Positions 8,735-15,960 of a DNA stretch of 38,780 nt are shown in pieces. The notes beneath the pieces are model-generated. The model searched no databases and was not told where the DNA came from. It saw nothing but the letters and a program-made list of their open reading frames with translations. Within the stretch, counting starts at the first letter, position 1. Each line of letters opens with the position of its first letter. Origin of the DNA: Planctomycetota bacterium (GTDB taxonomy: Bacteria > Planctomycetota > Planctomycetia > Gemmatales > Gemmataceae); the NCBI GenBank assembly GCA_016191165.1, contig JACPPF010000097.1:1-38780 (forward strand), read 5' to 3'. A program made the position numbers and the translations under genes.

Positions 8735-9022
8735 GTGCCTGAAATCCAAGCTAACTGCGCCCCGCAAACCACCGGTCGTCCATTTCCTTGGTTTTGTCCG
8801 CGTTGTCGAAAGAAAGAAGTGCGGCCCGCGGTTATCCGCTATCAAACCGAACGCCTGCATGAAGGCTGCCTGGTTGCCGTTGATATCCCGAATCTGGAAG
8901 TGCCCAAGTGTGCAAATTGCGGCGAGCAGGTCTTCAATTACACGACCGATGAGCAGATTTTGGCGGCGGTGTGTGCGCAAGAAACGGCGCGGCAAATGTC
9001 GCCGATTGCCAACTCGGATTGA
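8735..9022 (+). CDS. YgiT-type zinc-finger protein, 95 aa
   Basis: Two CxxC knuckles, CPRC (residues 21-24) and CANCGEQVF (59-67), flank a short beta-rich stretch ending in VDIPNLEVPKC. This spacing is the zinc-binding half of YgiT/MqsA-type antitoxins. The DNA-binding HTH half of MqsA is absent: the protein stops about 30 residues after the second knuckle, as in stand-alone YgiT zinc-finger proteins. Those are often encoded beside small toxins of the RelE/HigB or DUF4258 type, but none is next to it here. The start is GTG at 8735 with AGGA 7 bases upstream. Third codon positions look less GC-rich than in the flanking DUF1592 and DUF1552 genes, and together with the next gene it splits that pair, which suggests insertion. 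A regulatory role is inferred only. Confidence 0.65.
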   Translation: MPEIQANCAPQTTGRPFPWFCPRCRKKEVRPAVIRYQTERLHEGCLVAVDIPNLEVPKCANCGEQVFNYTTDEQILAAVCAQETARQMSPIANSD

Positions 9023-9039
9023 ATTGGGTAGAGTTCCTC

Positions 9040-9090
9040 GCGATGCTTGCCACCATTCGCAGTCCGCAATTTCACAGGAACCGGGGGCTG
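9040..9090 (+). pseudogene. remnant resembling the C-terminus of a DUF1585-domain protein
   Basis: Codons 9040-9087 read AMLATIRSPQFHRNRG, which aligns without gaps with the last residues of the upstream DUF1592/DUF1585 gene (AVLTIVRSPQFRMIRG). Most matching codons differ at the third base, so it is not a fresh local duplication of that gene. The stretch ends about 60 bases before the DUF1877 start and is in frame with it, but lacks an upstream start with an RBS. It may be all that is left of a second DUF1585-type gene. Confidence 0.4.
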
Positions 9091-9150
9091 ACTGGTCGGA
9101 CCAAAACTATCCCGCTGGCATTTCCCTGGTCCTTTACTGCAGTGGTAGTC

Positions 9151-9954
9151 ATGGGTGTTTCACTTGACCTACGTGTGATCGACCACGAGCGGATCGTGGT
9201 CCGCGGGCTTGAAGTGGTCAACGCTGCTATCCGGCAGAGGAATCTCGACCTGCTCCGGACATATCTGGCTGATTTGCCGATTGAAGTCAACCAGGAAGCT
9301 GTCGATTATCGTGTTGCCCGCCTTGCCAAACTTCGTGAGTTTGCCGCGCCGGCGATCATAATCGAGAATGAGGAACGCCTCCTACGTTTTGCGAACGGCG
9401 AAGCATATAGACCGAGCGAGTTCGCGAGCGCCTCGTTTGATGACCTTCGGCACCTGCTCGGCACCTGGTGCTGGGTGGCCCATTCTTACAGCCTGGATAA
9501 AGCATGGCAGCAATTGCACTGGTTCCTCGAGCCGGGGCACGGACCAAAGGACCACCCGCTCTTTCCGCTCCGTCCGATGCGCGGCGATCCAGGACAAACG
9601 ATCTTCGACAAGGCACTACTGGGAATGAGCTCCTATCCGATCGACGACCTCGGCAGCCCAGTCATTCGCACCCTCGGATCGATCGAGGATGATTGCTTCG
9701 GATATAATCCACCGGAGGTAGTAAAGGTCATTCACGACGCCCTGGAATGCGTAACATTAAATTCGTGGACGGGACATATTCCCTTCCGGTCCGAATTGTA
9801 CCGCCAGGATAACCCGGCCATTGACGATGAGGAAATTGCGAGCCGCGTCGAAAATGATCTTTCATTTGCGCGCGAAGCATTTCCGATCCTCCGCGCAGCG
9901 TACAGAACGGCTGCGGAAAAAGGGTACGGCGTAAGTTGCGAATATAGCCTTTGA
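9151..9954 (+). CDS. DUF1877 (YfbM-like) family protein
   Basis: 267 aa, no signal peptide or membrane segment, so probably cytoplasmic. Features match the DUF1877 layout: an N-terminal MGVSLDLRVIDHE beta start, the mid-protein YSLDKAWQQLHWFLEPG motif (compare DK-x-W-x-x-L-H-x-L in the family), GEDLGYG-like region replaced by SIEDDCFGYNPPEVVKVI, and the C-terminal helix plus strand FPILRAAYRTAAEKGYGVSCEYSL. The protein is longer than typical members (about 150-170 aa) because of an N-terminal helical region of about 100 residues. Function of the family is unknown; some members resemble immunity-type proteins. The ATG at 9151 is preferred because it gives a natural N-terminus; the RBS is weak. 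The frame is open further upstream to 8971 and carries a DUF1585-like remnant. Confidence 0.65.
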   Translation: MGVSLDLRVIDHERIVVRGLEVVNAAIRQRNLDLLRTYLADLPIEVNQEAVDYRVARLAKLREFAAPAIIIENEERLLRFANGEAYRPSEFASASFDDLRHLLGTWCWVAHSYSLDKAWQQLHWFLEPGHGPKDHPLFPLRPMRGDPGQTIFDKALLGMSSYPIDDLGSPVIRTLGSIEDDCFGYNPPEVVKVIHDALECVTLNSWTGHIPFRSELYRQDNPAIDDEEIASRVENDLSFAREAFPILRAAYRTAAEKGYGVSCEYSL

Positions 9955-10040
9955 CGGAAACGCAAGGCGGAGTCGATCAAGATCTCGGCCTGACGTCCAC
10001 CTGGAATCAGCCCGCCATTTTAGGGGGGTGCAAGACGTGC

Positions 10041-10056
10041 CCGCCATAAATGGCGG
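10041..10056 (+). promoter_or_regulatory. small hairpin ahead of the DUF1552 gene
   Basis: CCGCCA-TAAA-TGGCGG forms a perfect 6-bp hairpin that ends 8 bases before the ribosome-binding site GGAG (10065-10068). A second copy of the left arm, cccgccattt, lies at 10011-10020. It could tune translation of the DUF1552 gene; no regulator is known. Confidence 0.35.
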
Positions 10057-10073
10057 CCTATATTGGAGCTGAC

Positions 10074-11384
10074 ATGACGATGAACGCTCTTTCCCGCCGC
10101 ACCCTCCTCCGTGGTCTCGGCGTCAGCATGGCGCTGCCGTGGCTCGAATCGTTGCCCGTCTTTGGGCAGGAGCGGGCCGCACAACCGCCGGTGCGGTTCG
10201 CGTGCCTGTTCGCCGGCAATGGGTTTCATAGCCGGGAGTGGTGGGCGCGCGGCGAAGGCACCCGCATGGAACTCGGGCGGGTGCTCGAATCGCTGCGGCC
10301 CTTTCGCGAGAAGATGCTGTTTCTCAAGGGGCTGTACAACGCCGAGGCGCTCATCGGCGGCATTCACAGCTGCCAGACCGGCAACCTGCTCACCGGGGCT
10401 CACCTCGCGCCGGGCGGCGAGATTCGCTCTGGCGTCAGCTGCGATCAGGTCCTCGCCAACCGCATGCGCGATCAGACCCGGGTGCCGAGCCTGGTGCTGG
10501 GATGCGAGCCTTCGATCGCGGCTATTCACAAGAACTACTCGATGATCTATAGCTCGCACATCTCGTGGAGTTCCGCGACCACGCCGACGCCGCTCGAGGT
10601 CTACCCGGCATTGGCGTTCGACCGCCTGTTCCGCGACGACGCCCGGCGAGCCGATCGCAGCGTGCTCGATGCCGTCATGGAGGACACGAGAGGCCTGCGC
10701 AACCGCGTGAGCCGATCTGATCAGCGGCGGCTCGATGAATATCTTTCGAGCGTTCGCGAAGTGGAACAGCGGATCGACCGGGCAGGCAGGGCAGGGCGGT
10801 TGCAAGGCTGGCGGCCCACCCTCCAGCGCCCCAACATACCGCGACCGGCCGACGGTATCCCACAAGACATCGACCAGCACATGCGGCTCATGTGCGACAT
10901 TCTGGTTCTCGCGTTCCAGACCGACACCACGCGGGTTTGCACCTTGAAGCTGAACAACGACCATTCGTCGTTGCGCTTCCCGAATCTGCGTTCCGAACGG
11001 CCGAACCAGGGCATCGATTACATGATTCATCACCTACTGTCGCACACGAACGGCGCGGATTGGCTGAAAGTCAACCAGTTCTTCACCGAACAACTGGCGT
11101 ATATCGCAGGCAGGCTCAATCGGATTCAGGAGGGGGAACGGACCCTGCTCGACAACTCGATGATCCTGTATTGCTCCAGCATGATGACCGGCGGGCACGA
11201 CAACAACCAGCTGCCGGTGGTGATGCTCGGCAAGGGCGGCGGGCAGTTTCGCACGGGGCGAGTCCTTGATTATTCCGGGCGGCCCAATCGCAAAATGTGC
11301 AGCCTTTACCTGTCCCTGATGGACAAGGCCGGCGTCAGGCTGGAGCGATTCGGTGATTCCAACCAGAGGCTCGCGGAAATCTAG
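10074..11384 (+). CDS. DUF1552 family protein, Tat-exported
   Basis: 436 aa. The N-terminus MTMNALSRRTLLRGLGVSMA carries a twin-arginine signal (S-R-R-T-L-L), then ALPWLESLPVFGQ as the export core, as expected for DUF1552. The body shows the family features FACLFAGNGFHSREWW, GIHSCQTGNLLTG, SLVLGCEP and the late NSMILYCSSMMTGGHDNNQLPVVMLGKGGG-type region with GGH-D-x-N-x-L-P. DUF1552 proteins are almost always encoded directly after a DUF1592-type cytochrome gene and are thought to act with it in the periplasm; the reaction is unknown. The ATG at 10074 has GGAG 5 bases upstream; the ATG at 10050 would overlap a hairpin and is less likely. The usual partner gene ends at 8627, with two unrelated genes between. 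Confidence 0.88.
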   Translation: MTMNALSRRTLLRGLGVSMALPWLESLPVFGQERAAQPPVRFACLFAGNGFHSREWWARGEGTRMELGRVLESLRPFREKMLFLKGLYNAEALIGGIHSCQTGNLLTGAHLAPGGEIRSGVSCDQVLANRMRDQTRVPSLVLGCEPSIAAIHKNYSMIYSSHISWSSATTPTPLEVYPALAFDRLFRDDARRADRSVLDAVMEDTRGLRNRVSRSDQRRLDEYLSSVREVEQRIDRAGRAGRLQGWRPTLQRPNIPRPADGIPQDIDQHMRLMCDILVLAFQTDTTRVCTLKLNNDHSSLRFPNLRSERPNQGIDYMIHHLLSHTNGADWLKVNQFFTEQLAYIAGRLNRIQEGERTLLDNSMILYCSSMMTGGHDNNQLPVVMLGKGGGQFRTGRVLDYSGRPNRKMCSLYLSLMDKAGVRLERFGDSNQRLAEI

Positions 11385-11417
11385 CGAGGTTTCACCTCAG
11401 ACCAAAAGGCCCGCCAC

Positions 11418-11481
11418 ACAAGCCCGAAGCGTTAGCGAGGGAAATCTTCCGCATCCTCCCTCGCTAACGCTTCGGGCTTGT
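11418..11481. repeat. palindromic repeat locus A: inverted pair of AGCG-N-AGCGA hairpin units
   Basis: Two 25-base arms (11418-11442 and 11457-11481) are perfect inverted copies with a 14-base centre. Each arm is itself a small hairpin: CCC, loop GAAGCGTTAGCGA, GGG. It lies 34 bases after the DUF1552 stop, so the large 25-bp stem can also act as a transcription barrier. It belongs to the family described at 24231, 26370, 29006, 30282, 31000, 36340 and 38491. Confidence 0.8.
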
Positions 11482-11502
11482 ATCGAAACTTGACTCATGC
11501 GC

Positions 11503-11534
11503 TATGAGTTTTTTGGATTATGAGTTTTTTGGAT
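11503..11534. repeat. exact 16-base tandem duplication
   Basis: TATGAGTTTTTTGGAT occurs twice back to back (11503-11518, 11519-11534). The first copy also forms the right half of a short hairpin ACTCAT-GCGCT-ATGAGT (11493-11509) followed by T6, which resembles a weak intrinsic terminator. It sits between repeat locus A and the DUF1559 promoter. Confidence 0.7.
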
Positions 11535-11592
11535 TAAGGAACCCTAGTTGCCTGGGGGGATCCCGTAAAATGGCGAAATCTTTCATTACCGA

Positions 11593-11621
11593 TTGACAGC
11601 CATTCAGATAGGGATTATGAT
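11593..11621 (+). promoter_or_regulatory. sigma70-type promoter of the DUF1559 gene
   Basis: A perfect TTGACA (11593-11598), a 17-base spacer and TATGAT (11616-11621, 5 of 6) stand 40 bases upstream of the start codon. This is the best promoter match in the window and suggests strong expression of the DUF1559 gene. Confidence 0.75.
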
Positions 11622-11660
11622 AATTACATTAATCCCATCATTCCTTTTGGAGAAATCCCT

Positions 11661-12530
11661 ATGAACCTCTCCCTCTCCCGGGCGCGCCGCGGGTTCACGT
11701 TGATTGAACTCCTGGTCGTCATCGCAATCATCGCGATTTTGATTGCTCTCCTGGTCCCTGCAGTTCAGAAGGTTCGCGAGGCCGCCAACCGCACGACCTG
11801 TTCCAACAACCTCAAGCAGATGACGCTGGCGACCATCAACTGCGTGGACGCCCACAAGAACCTGCCGCCTGGCATTGGCCTGTATCCCAACAAGAATCAG
11901 GTTCCCAACAACGGCAACGGCGGGACGCTGCTGCACATCCTTCGCTACATCGAGCAAGGCGCGCTCTACAACCAAACGCTGGTCGGCTCGGATCCCGACG
12001 GGCGAAACGGCGGCAACCCAACGTACTCCCAATGGACCGCTGCCGCACAGAACTCTCAGGTCGCCTGCTATCAATGCCCGTCGGATCCCACCAATGTTAA
12101 CGCCCCGGCCCGAACGAGCTATGCCTACAACGGCCAGATTTTTCGACACAACTATCAGTGGGGCAACGTTGGCCTGACCCGCTATCCGGGCATGATTCCC
12201 GATGGTACATCCAACACGATCATGTACATGGACGGTTTGCGCCAGTGCAACTCGGGCAGCTATGCCGACCGATATTGGCCCGATTGGGGCGGCTCCACCT
12301 ACTCATCGGACCTGGGACAGCCGACCGGCACCGGCATCCGCTTCCAGCAGTACAACGGCCTGTCCGGCACAGCGGGCATCTGCGACGGAGGCATGGCCGC
12401 CACGCCTCATGCGGTCATGCAGGTTGGGTTGTGCGACGGGTCGGTGCGCAGCATGAACCTGTCCACCAGCGGAACCGTGGTGTGGTTCGCAATGACCCCC
12501 GCTGGCAATGAAGTTTTCACTTTTGAATGA
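11661..12530 (+). CDS. DUF1559 prepilin-like (type II secretion pseudopilin-type) protein
   Basis: 289 aa. It starts with the class III leader [11 protein letters not shown] followed by [20 protein letters not shown]; a prepilin peptidase would cut after Gly11 and methylate Phe12, with Glu16 (the usual Glu5) present. The next stretch [20 protein letters not shown] is the typical DUF1559 junction. The C-terminal part has [21 protein letters not shown], the H-x9-D-G box of the family. Planctomycetes encode dozens to hundreds of these proteins; they are probably exported and anchored at the envelope, but their function is not known. GGAGA lies 7 bases before the ATG. It has its own strong promoter and a terminator hairpin after it, and is followed by a small lipoprotein gene, a very common planctomycete pair. 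Confidence 0.93.
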   Translation: MNLSLSRARRGFTLIELLVVIAIIAILIALLVPAVQKVREAANRTTCSNNLKQMTLATINCVDAHKNLPPGIGLYPNKNQVPNNGNGGTLLHILRYIEQGALYNQTLVGSDPDGRNGGNPTYSQWTAAAQNSQVACYQCPSDPTNVNAPARTSYAYNGQIFRHNYQWGNVGLTRYPGMIPDGTSNTIMYMDGLRQCNSGSYADRYWPDWGGSTYSSDLGQPTGTGIRFQQYNGLSGTAGICDGGMAATPHAVMQVGLCDGSVRSMNLSTSGTVVWFAMTPAGNEVFTFE

Positions 12531-12565
12531 GCCGGGCCGAAAAATGGCCGGCGAGGTTGCCACCC

Positions 12566-12598
12566 AGGGGTGGGTCGAACGCATCGAGACCCACCCTT
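12566..12598 (+). terminator. hairpin terminator after the DUF1559 gene
   Basis: GGGTGGGTC (12568-12576) pairs with GACCCACCC (12588-12596), loop of 11 bases, extended by one GU and one AU pair. It is followed by a short TTATT-rich tail. It begins about 35 bases after the stop codon, so part of the transcription may end here before the lipoprotein gene. Confidence 0.55.
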
Positions 12599-12719
12599 AT
12601 TCCCTTCCGTCATTTTTTACTCGTTAGGGCGCTCGAGTTTTTTTCCGCCTTCATCCGCCATGCCATTCAGGCTGACGTTTGGTGTTTTGCCCTTCATCCC
12701 CAAACAGGTCTTATTTGCC

Positions 12720-13175
12720 ATGAAGCATTATGTTCGTATTCTTGGTTTTGCTTTCTTCCCGTTGCTCGTTGCCCTCTCCGGCTGCGGTGAACCGCGCGGC
12801 AAGGTTTCGGGGAAGGTGACCTTCAAAGGCAAGGCCGTGCCGGGCGGGACGGTGGTCTTCGTGACCGAAGACGACCTTCGGCGGGCGGACGTGCCGATTC
12901 AACCCGACGGATCGTATTCGTCCGTGAACGTACCGGCCGGCAATCTTCGCGTGGGGGTCATGCCCGGGCCAAAGGGTCTCAAGGATAGCATGCCGAAAGG
13001 GGTCAAGATGCCAAAAATGCCCGCCGACAACCCCGCAGCTAAGATGTACGAGGGGACCGGAACCTATGTGGATATTCCACAGGAACTGCGCGATCCAGCG
13101 ACGTCAAAAATCACCGTCACGGTCGGGCGCGGGGAAGAAAAAACGTTTGACATCGACGTGACCAAGGTCAAGTGA
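12720..13175 (+). CDS. small lipoprotein with carboxypeptidase-regulatory-like (beta-sandwich) domain
   Basis: 151 aa. MKHYVRILGFAFFPLLVALS is a lipoprotein signal peptide and LSGC a lipobox (Cys about residue 22). The mature part begins GEPRGKVSGKVTFKGKAVPGG, followed by VVFVTEDD and GSYSSVNVPAGNLRVGV: the repeating beta pattern of carboxypeptidase-regulatory-like/transthyretin-like domains. The C-terminus is Lys/Asp-rich (TFDIDVTKVK). Such proteins regularly follow DUF1559 genes in planctomycetes, with which they may form an envelope structure; this is inference. The ATG at 12720 is chosen because it begins the lipoprotein signal; the frame is open further upstream through terminator DNA. 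The protein is probably inner- or outer-membrane anchored. Confidence 0.82.
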   Translation: MKHYVRILGFAFFPLLVALSGCGEPRGKVSGKVTFKGKAVPGGTVVFVTEDDLRRADVPIQPDGSYSSVNVPAGNLRVGVMPGPKGLKDSMPKGVKMPKMPADNPAAKMYEGTGTYVDIPQELRDPATSKITVTVGRGEEKTFDIDVTKVK

Positions 13176-13219
13176 CCATCAAGTGACCAATCGCGTCGCC
13201 CAGGCAATGGGAGCCCGAT

Positions 13220-14620
13220 ATGGACGACCGCCAGGCGGACCCCGCGTCGGCCCCTATCGTCAGTGAGAACGTTGGGGTTCCATCGGCAAATCGACGTCCC
13301 CCTTCCCTTGGGCCTAGCTCATCTTACCTGTCCGCGCCGATCCTTTGGTGTTGCAATCTCTTTCCTCACCCGCGCCGGCTTGCGCGCCTGGCCTTGGTGC
13401 TGGCGGTCTTCGCGACTGCCGCGTGGCTGCTTTCGTGGCGGAGCTACGGCTGGTATCATCTCTACGTGGGGAAGCGGTGCTTGCAGGCGGATCATTTTCG
13501 TGACGCGCTTCACCATTTTCAACGCACCCTGGAAGTTTGGCCTGACGACGCGGCCCTGCAGTTCCTTGCCGCGCGCGCTGCTCGCCGCGCCGGTGATTTC
13601 GAGCTGGCCGACGGCTACCTGACGAAATGTCGGGCAGTGCCCGCACAGGCGGAAGCAGCGGAGCTGGAACGGGTGTTGCTGCGCGCGTCGCGAGGCGAGA
13701 TCGACGCGGTGGGCGACTATTGCCGGGCGTTGCTTCAACAGGATCATCCCGACACTCCCTTGATTCTGGAAGCGCTTGCACAGGGTGAATTGAAATTGCT
13801 GCGATTCGGCGCGGCGTCCGCGCACCTCGACCGTTGGCTGGAGATCGCGCCGGATCACGCGCAAGCAATTTTCCTCAAGGGCCGGCTTCAGCTTCAGGCA
13901 TCCAACTCGCAGGAGGCGATCGGCCTTTTGCGGCGCGCGGTCGAACTTGATCCGAATCGCGACGATGCCCGCATTCTCCTGGCGGGGCTTCATCTGGACC
14001 TTGGCCAGGCCCAGGAGGCGTTGCCTCATCTCCAGGTGGTGGCGAGTCGCCAGCCGCACAACGTCCCGGTCCAGGCTCGCCTGGCGCAGGCCTTGGTGCT
14101 CCTGGGACGGGAACAGGAGGCGCTCAAACTTCTCGATCAGGTCCTGGACCGGCGCCCTGACCTCGTCGACGCACTCCTGGAACGTGGGAAGCTGGCGCTT
14201 CGGGCAGGGGAGCTGGACAAAGCTGAGGAGTGGCTGCAACTTGCGGCCAAACGTGATGCCGGCAATCGCGCCGTCCATTATCAACTCTTACAATGCCTCA
14301 AACGACGCGGCAAGGACGCCCAGGCTCGCGCCGTCCAGGAACGTTTGAGCAAGATCGACCAGGATGCCGCCCGCATGCGCGAAATCGTGACCGTCCTGTT
14401 GCCCACGCGACGTTTGGATCCGGACCTGCAAGCCGAACTTGGCGCGATTTTCTTGCGAGGCGGAGCGAGCACGGAGGGGATCCATTGGCTTCACCGGGCG
14501 CTGGAGATTGCCCCGCGCCATGCCGCGGCTCATCACGCGCTGGCGGCGCATTATCAATCGCTGGGACAATTCGGGCAGGCGCAACACCACCGCGCGCTCG
14601 CCGGCCCGGAAAAAAAGTAA
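13220..14620 (+). CDS. membrane-anchored TPR protein (first of two paralogues)
   Basis: 466 aa. About 50 residues of polar N-terminus precede one membrane segment (LARLALVLAVFATAAWLLS, about residues 54-72). The rest is a chain of TPR-like helix pairs, for example GKRCLQADHFRDALHHFQRT, GDFELADGYLTKC, EAIGLLRRAVELDPNRDDAR, EALKLLDQVLDRRPDLVDAL and GIHWLHRALEIAPRHAAAHHAL. The TPR solenoid is a protein-binding scaffold and, given one N-terminal segment, probably lies outside the membrane. It is collinear over its whole TPR part with the next gene. The ATG at 13220 has GGGAG 6 bases upstream. It is likely co-transcribed with the lipoprotein (44 bases upstream) and the second TPR gene. Confidence 0.85.
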   Translation: MDDRQADPASAPIVSENVGVPSANRRPPSLGPSSSYLSAPILWCCNLFPHPRRLARLALVLAVFATAAWLLSWRSYGWYHLYVGKRCLQADHFRDALHHFQRTLEVWPDDAALQFLAARAARRAGDFELADGYLTKCRAVPAQAEAAELERVLLRASRGEIDAVGDYCRALLQQDHPDTPLILEALAQGELKLLRFGAASAHLDRWLEIAPDHAQAIFLKGRLQLQASNSQEAIGLLRRAVELDPNRDDARILLAGLHLDLGQAQEALPHLQVVASRQPHNVPVQARLAQALVLLGREQEALKLLDQVLDRRPDLVDALLERGKLALRAGELDKAEEWLQLAAKRDAGNRAVHYQLLQCLKRRGKDAQARAVQERLSKIDQDAARMREIVTVLLPTRRLDPDLQAELGAIFLRGGASTEGIHWLHRALEIAPRHAAAHHALAAHYQSLGQFGQAQHHRALAGPEKK

Positions 14621-14706
14621 CCAGCGCGGCCTGGTTCCCTGTTCTGCGTGGTTCATTGCGATCGTGAAAACCGAGGTGTATCCGCGCCTGGTGAAGGAGA
14701 TTGGCT

Positions 14707-15879
14707 TTGTTCCGCTGGCTCCATTTCCTGCGCCGGCCGCGCTGGCTCGTGCTGACGCTGGCGTTGTTGATTGGCGGCGCCTTGGCCGGCATTGAAGGCT
14801 GGGCGCGATATCAATTCAATGCGGGCCAGGCGGCGCTTGGAACCTACCAGCATGAGGCAGCACGCGCTCATCTCCAGCAGTATCTCCGACTCTGGCCGCG
14901 TAGTGCGACTGCTCATTTGTTGTTTGCGCGCGCGTCCCGTCGCGCGGGCAAATTTGCCGAGGCGGAGCATCACCTGGACGAGTGCCGCAAATGGGCCTCG
15001 CCTGAACTGGGCGAGGAAATTGCGTTCGAATGGGCGTTGCTTCACGCGGCGGTGGGCGACCTTTCTGCCGTGGAGGAAACCCTGCAGGCGCGCCTGCTGA
15101 GCCGGCCCCTGGACGCGCCGTTGATCTGGGAGGCGCTGGCGGAGGGTTATCGGCGGAACTACCGAATGCCCGAGGCGCTGAAGTGCCTGGATACCTGGCT
15201 TTATTTCGACCCGGACAACGCCCACGCCTACTTCCTGCGCGGCGAATTGCATCGGCAGGTCGGGGCGGTCAATCGGGCGCGCGAGGAATACCGCCGGGTC
15301 GTGGAGCTGGACCCCAAACAGAGCGAGGCGCGCGAGTATTTGGCACGCTGTCTGGTTCAGGTGGGCCGCTACCAAGAGGCGGCCGAGCATCTGGAAATCC
15401 TGCTGCGGCAACGTCCCGGCGACGCCAGGCTGCGCACGCTGCTGGCCCGCTCGCGGCACGATCTTGGCGAGCACGCCGAGGCAATCCGCCTGCTCGATGA
15501 CGTACTACGAGAATATCCTGATCATGCCCTGGCCCTGCGCGAACGCGGGCGGTTTGCCCTGGCGGCGGAAAAATTCGCGGATGCCGAGACCTGGCTACGG
15601 CAAGCCGCGCTCGCGTCGCCTTACGATTATGAGGTCCAATGGAGCCTTTACCAGGCACTTCAGGGGCAGCGCAAGACCGCGGATGCCAGCGCTCAGTTGG
15701 CCAAGGCGCAGCAACTCAAAAATCGCATGGAGCGCTTGCACGAAATCCAGACGCACCAGATGACCCTGCGTCCGTCCGACCCGAAGCTGCACGTTGAGCT
15801 GGGCGGGTTGCTGATCCAGATTGGTCAGCAGGAAGAAGGTGAACGCTGGCTGCAAAGCGCCCGCCAGCTCAAGCAATGA
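14707..15879 (+). CDS. membrane-anchored TPR protein (second paralogue)
   Basis: 390 aa. One N-terminal membrane segment (WLVLTLALLIGGALAGIEGW) is followed by about nine TPR-like helix pairs (GQAALGTYQHEAARAHLQQY, GKFAEAEHHLDECRKW, EALKCLDTWLYFDPDNAHAY, EYRRVVELDPKQSEAREYL, EAIRLLDDVLREYPDHALAL). It matches the preceding gene segment by segment (compare LFARASRRAGKFAEAEHHL with LAARAARRAGDFELADGYL), so the two arose by tandem duplication. The start is a TTG at 14707: AAGGAGA (14694-14700) gives correct spacing to it and would be zero bases from the other TTG at 14701. A heterodimer or a shared scaffold with its neighbour is possible but inferred. It is convergent with the cytochrome/FG-GAP gene. 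Confidence 0.85.
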   Translation: MFRWLHFLRRPRWLVLTLALLIGGALAGIEGWARYQFNAGQAALGTYQHEAARAHLQQYLRLWPRSATAHLLFARASRRAGKFAEAEHHLDECRKWASPELGEEIAFEWALLHAAVGDLSAVEETLQARLLSRPLDAPLIWEALAEGYRRNYRMPEALKCLDTWLYFDPDNAHAYFLRGELHRQVGAVNRAREEYRRVVELDPKQSEAREYLARCLVQVGRYQEAAEHLEILLRQRPGDARLRTLLARSRHDLGEHAEAIRLLDDVLREYPDHALALRERGRFALAAEKFADAETWLRQAALASPYDYEVQWSLYQALQGQRKTADASAQLAKAQQLKNRMERLHEIQTHQMTLRPSDPKLHVELGGLLIQIGQQEEGERWLQSARQLKQ

Positions 15880-15960
15880 CCGAGGCCTTGGATTGATTCG
15901 CATCTTGATCTGGTGCGTCGTGTCATCCGCTCGGCGGCTTCGCGCGCAGCGTACTCGCAA

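Noticed and set aside
13319-14284. 321-codon minus-strand frame opposite the first TPR gene
   Set aside because: Antisense shadow of a gene with clear TPR repeats and anchor; no independent support.
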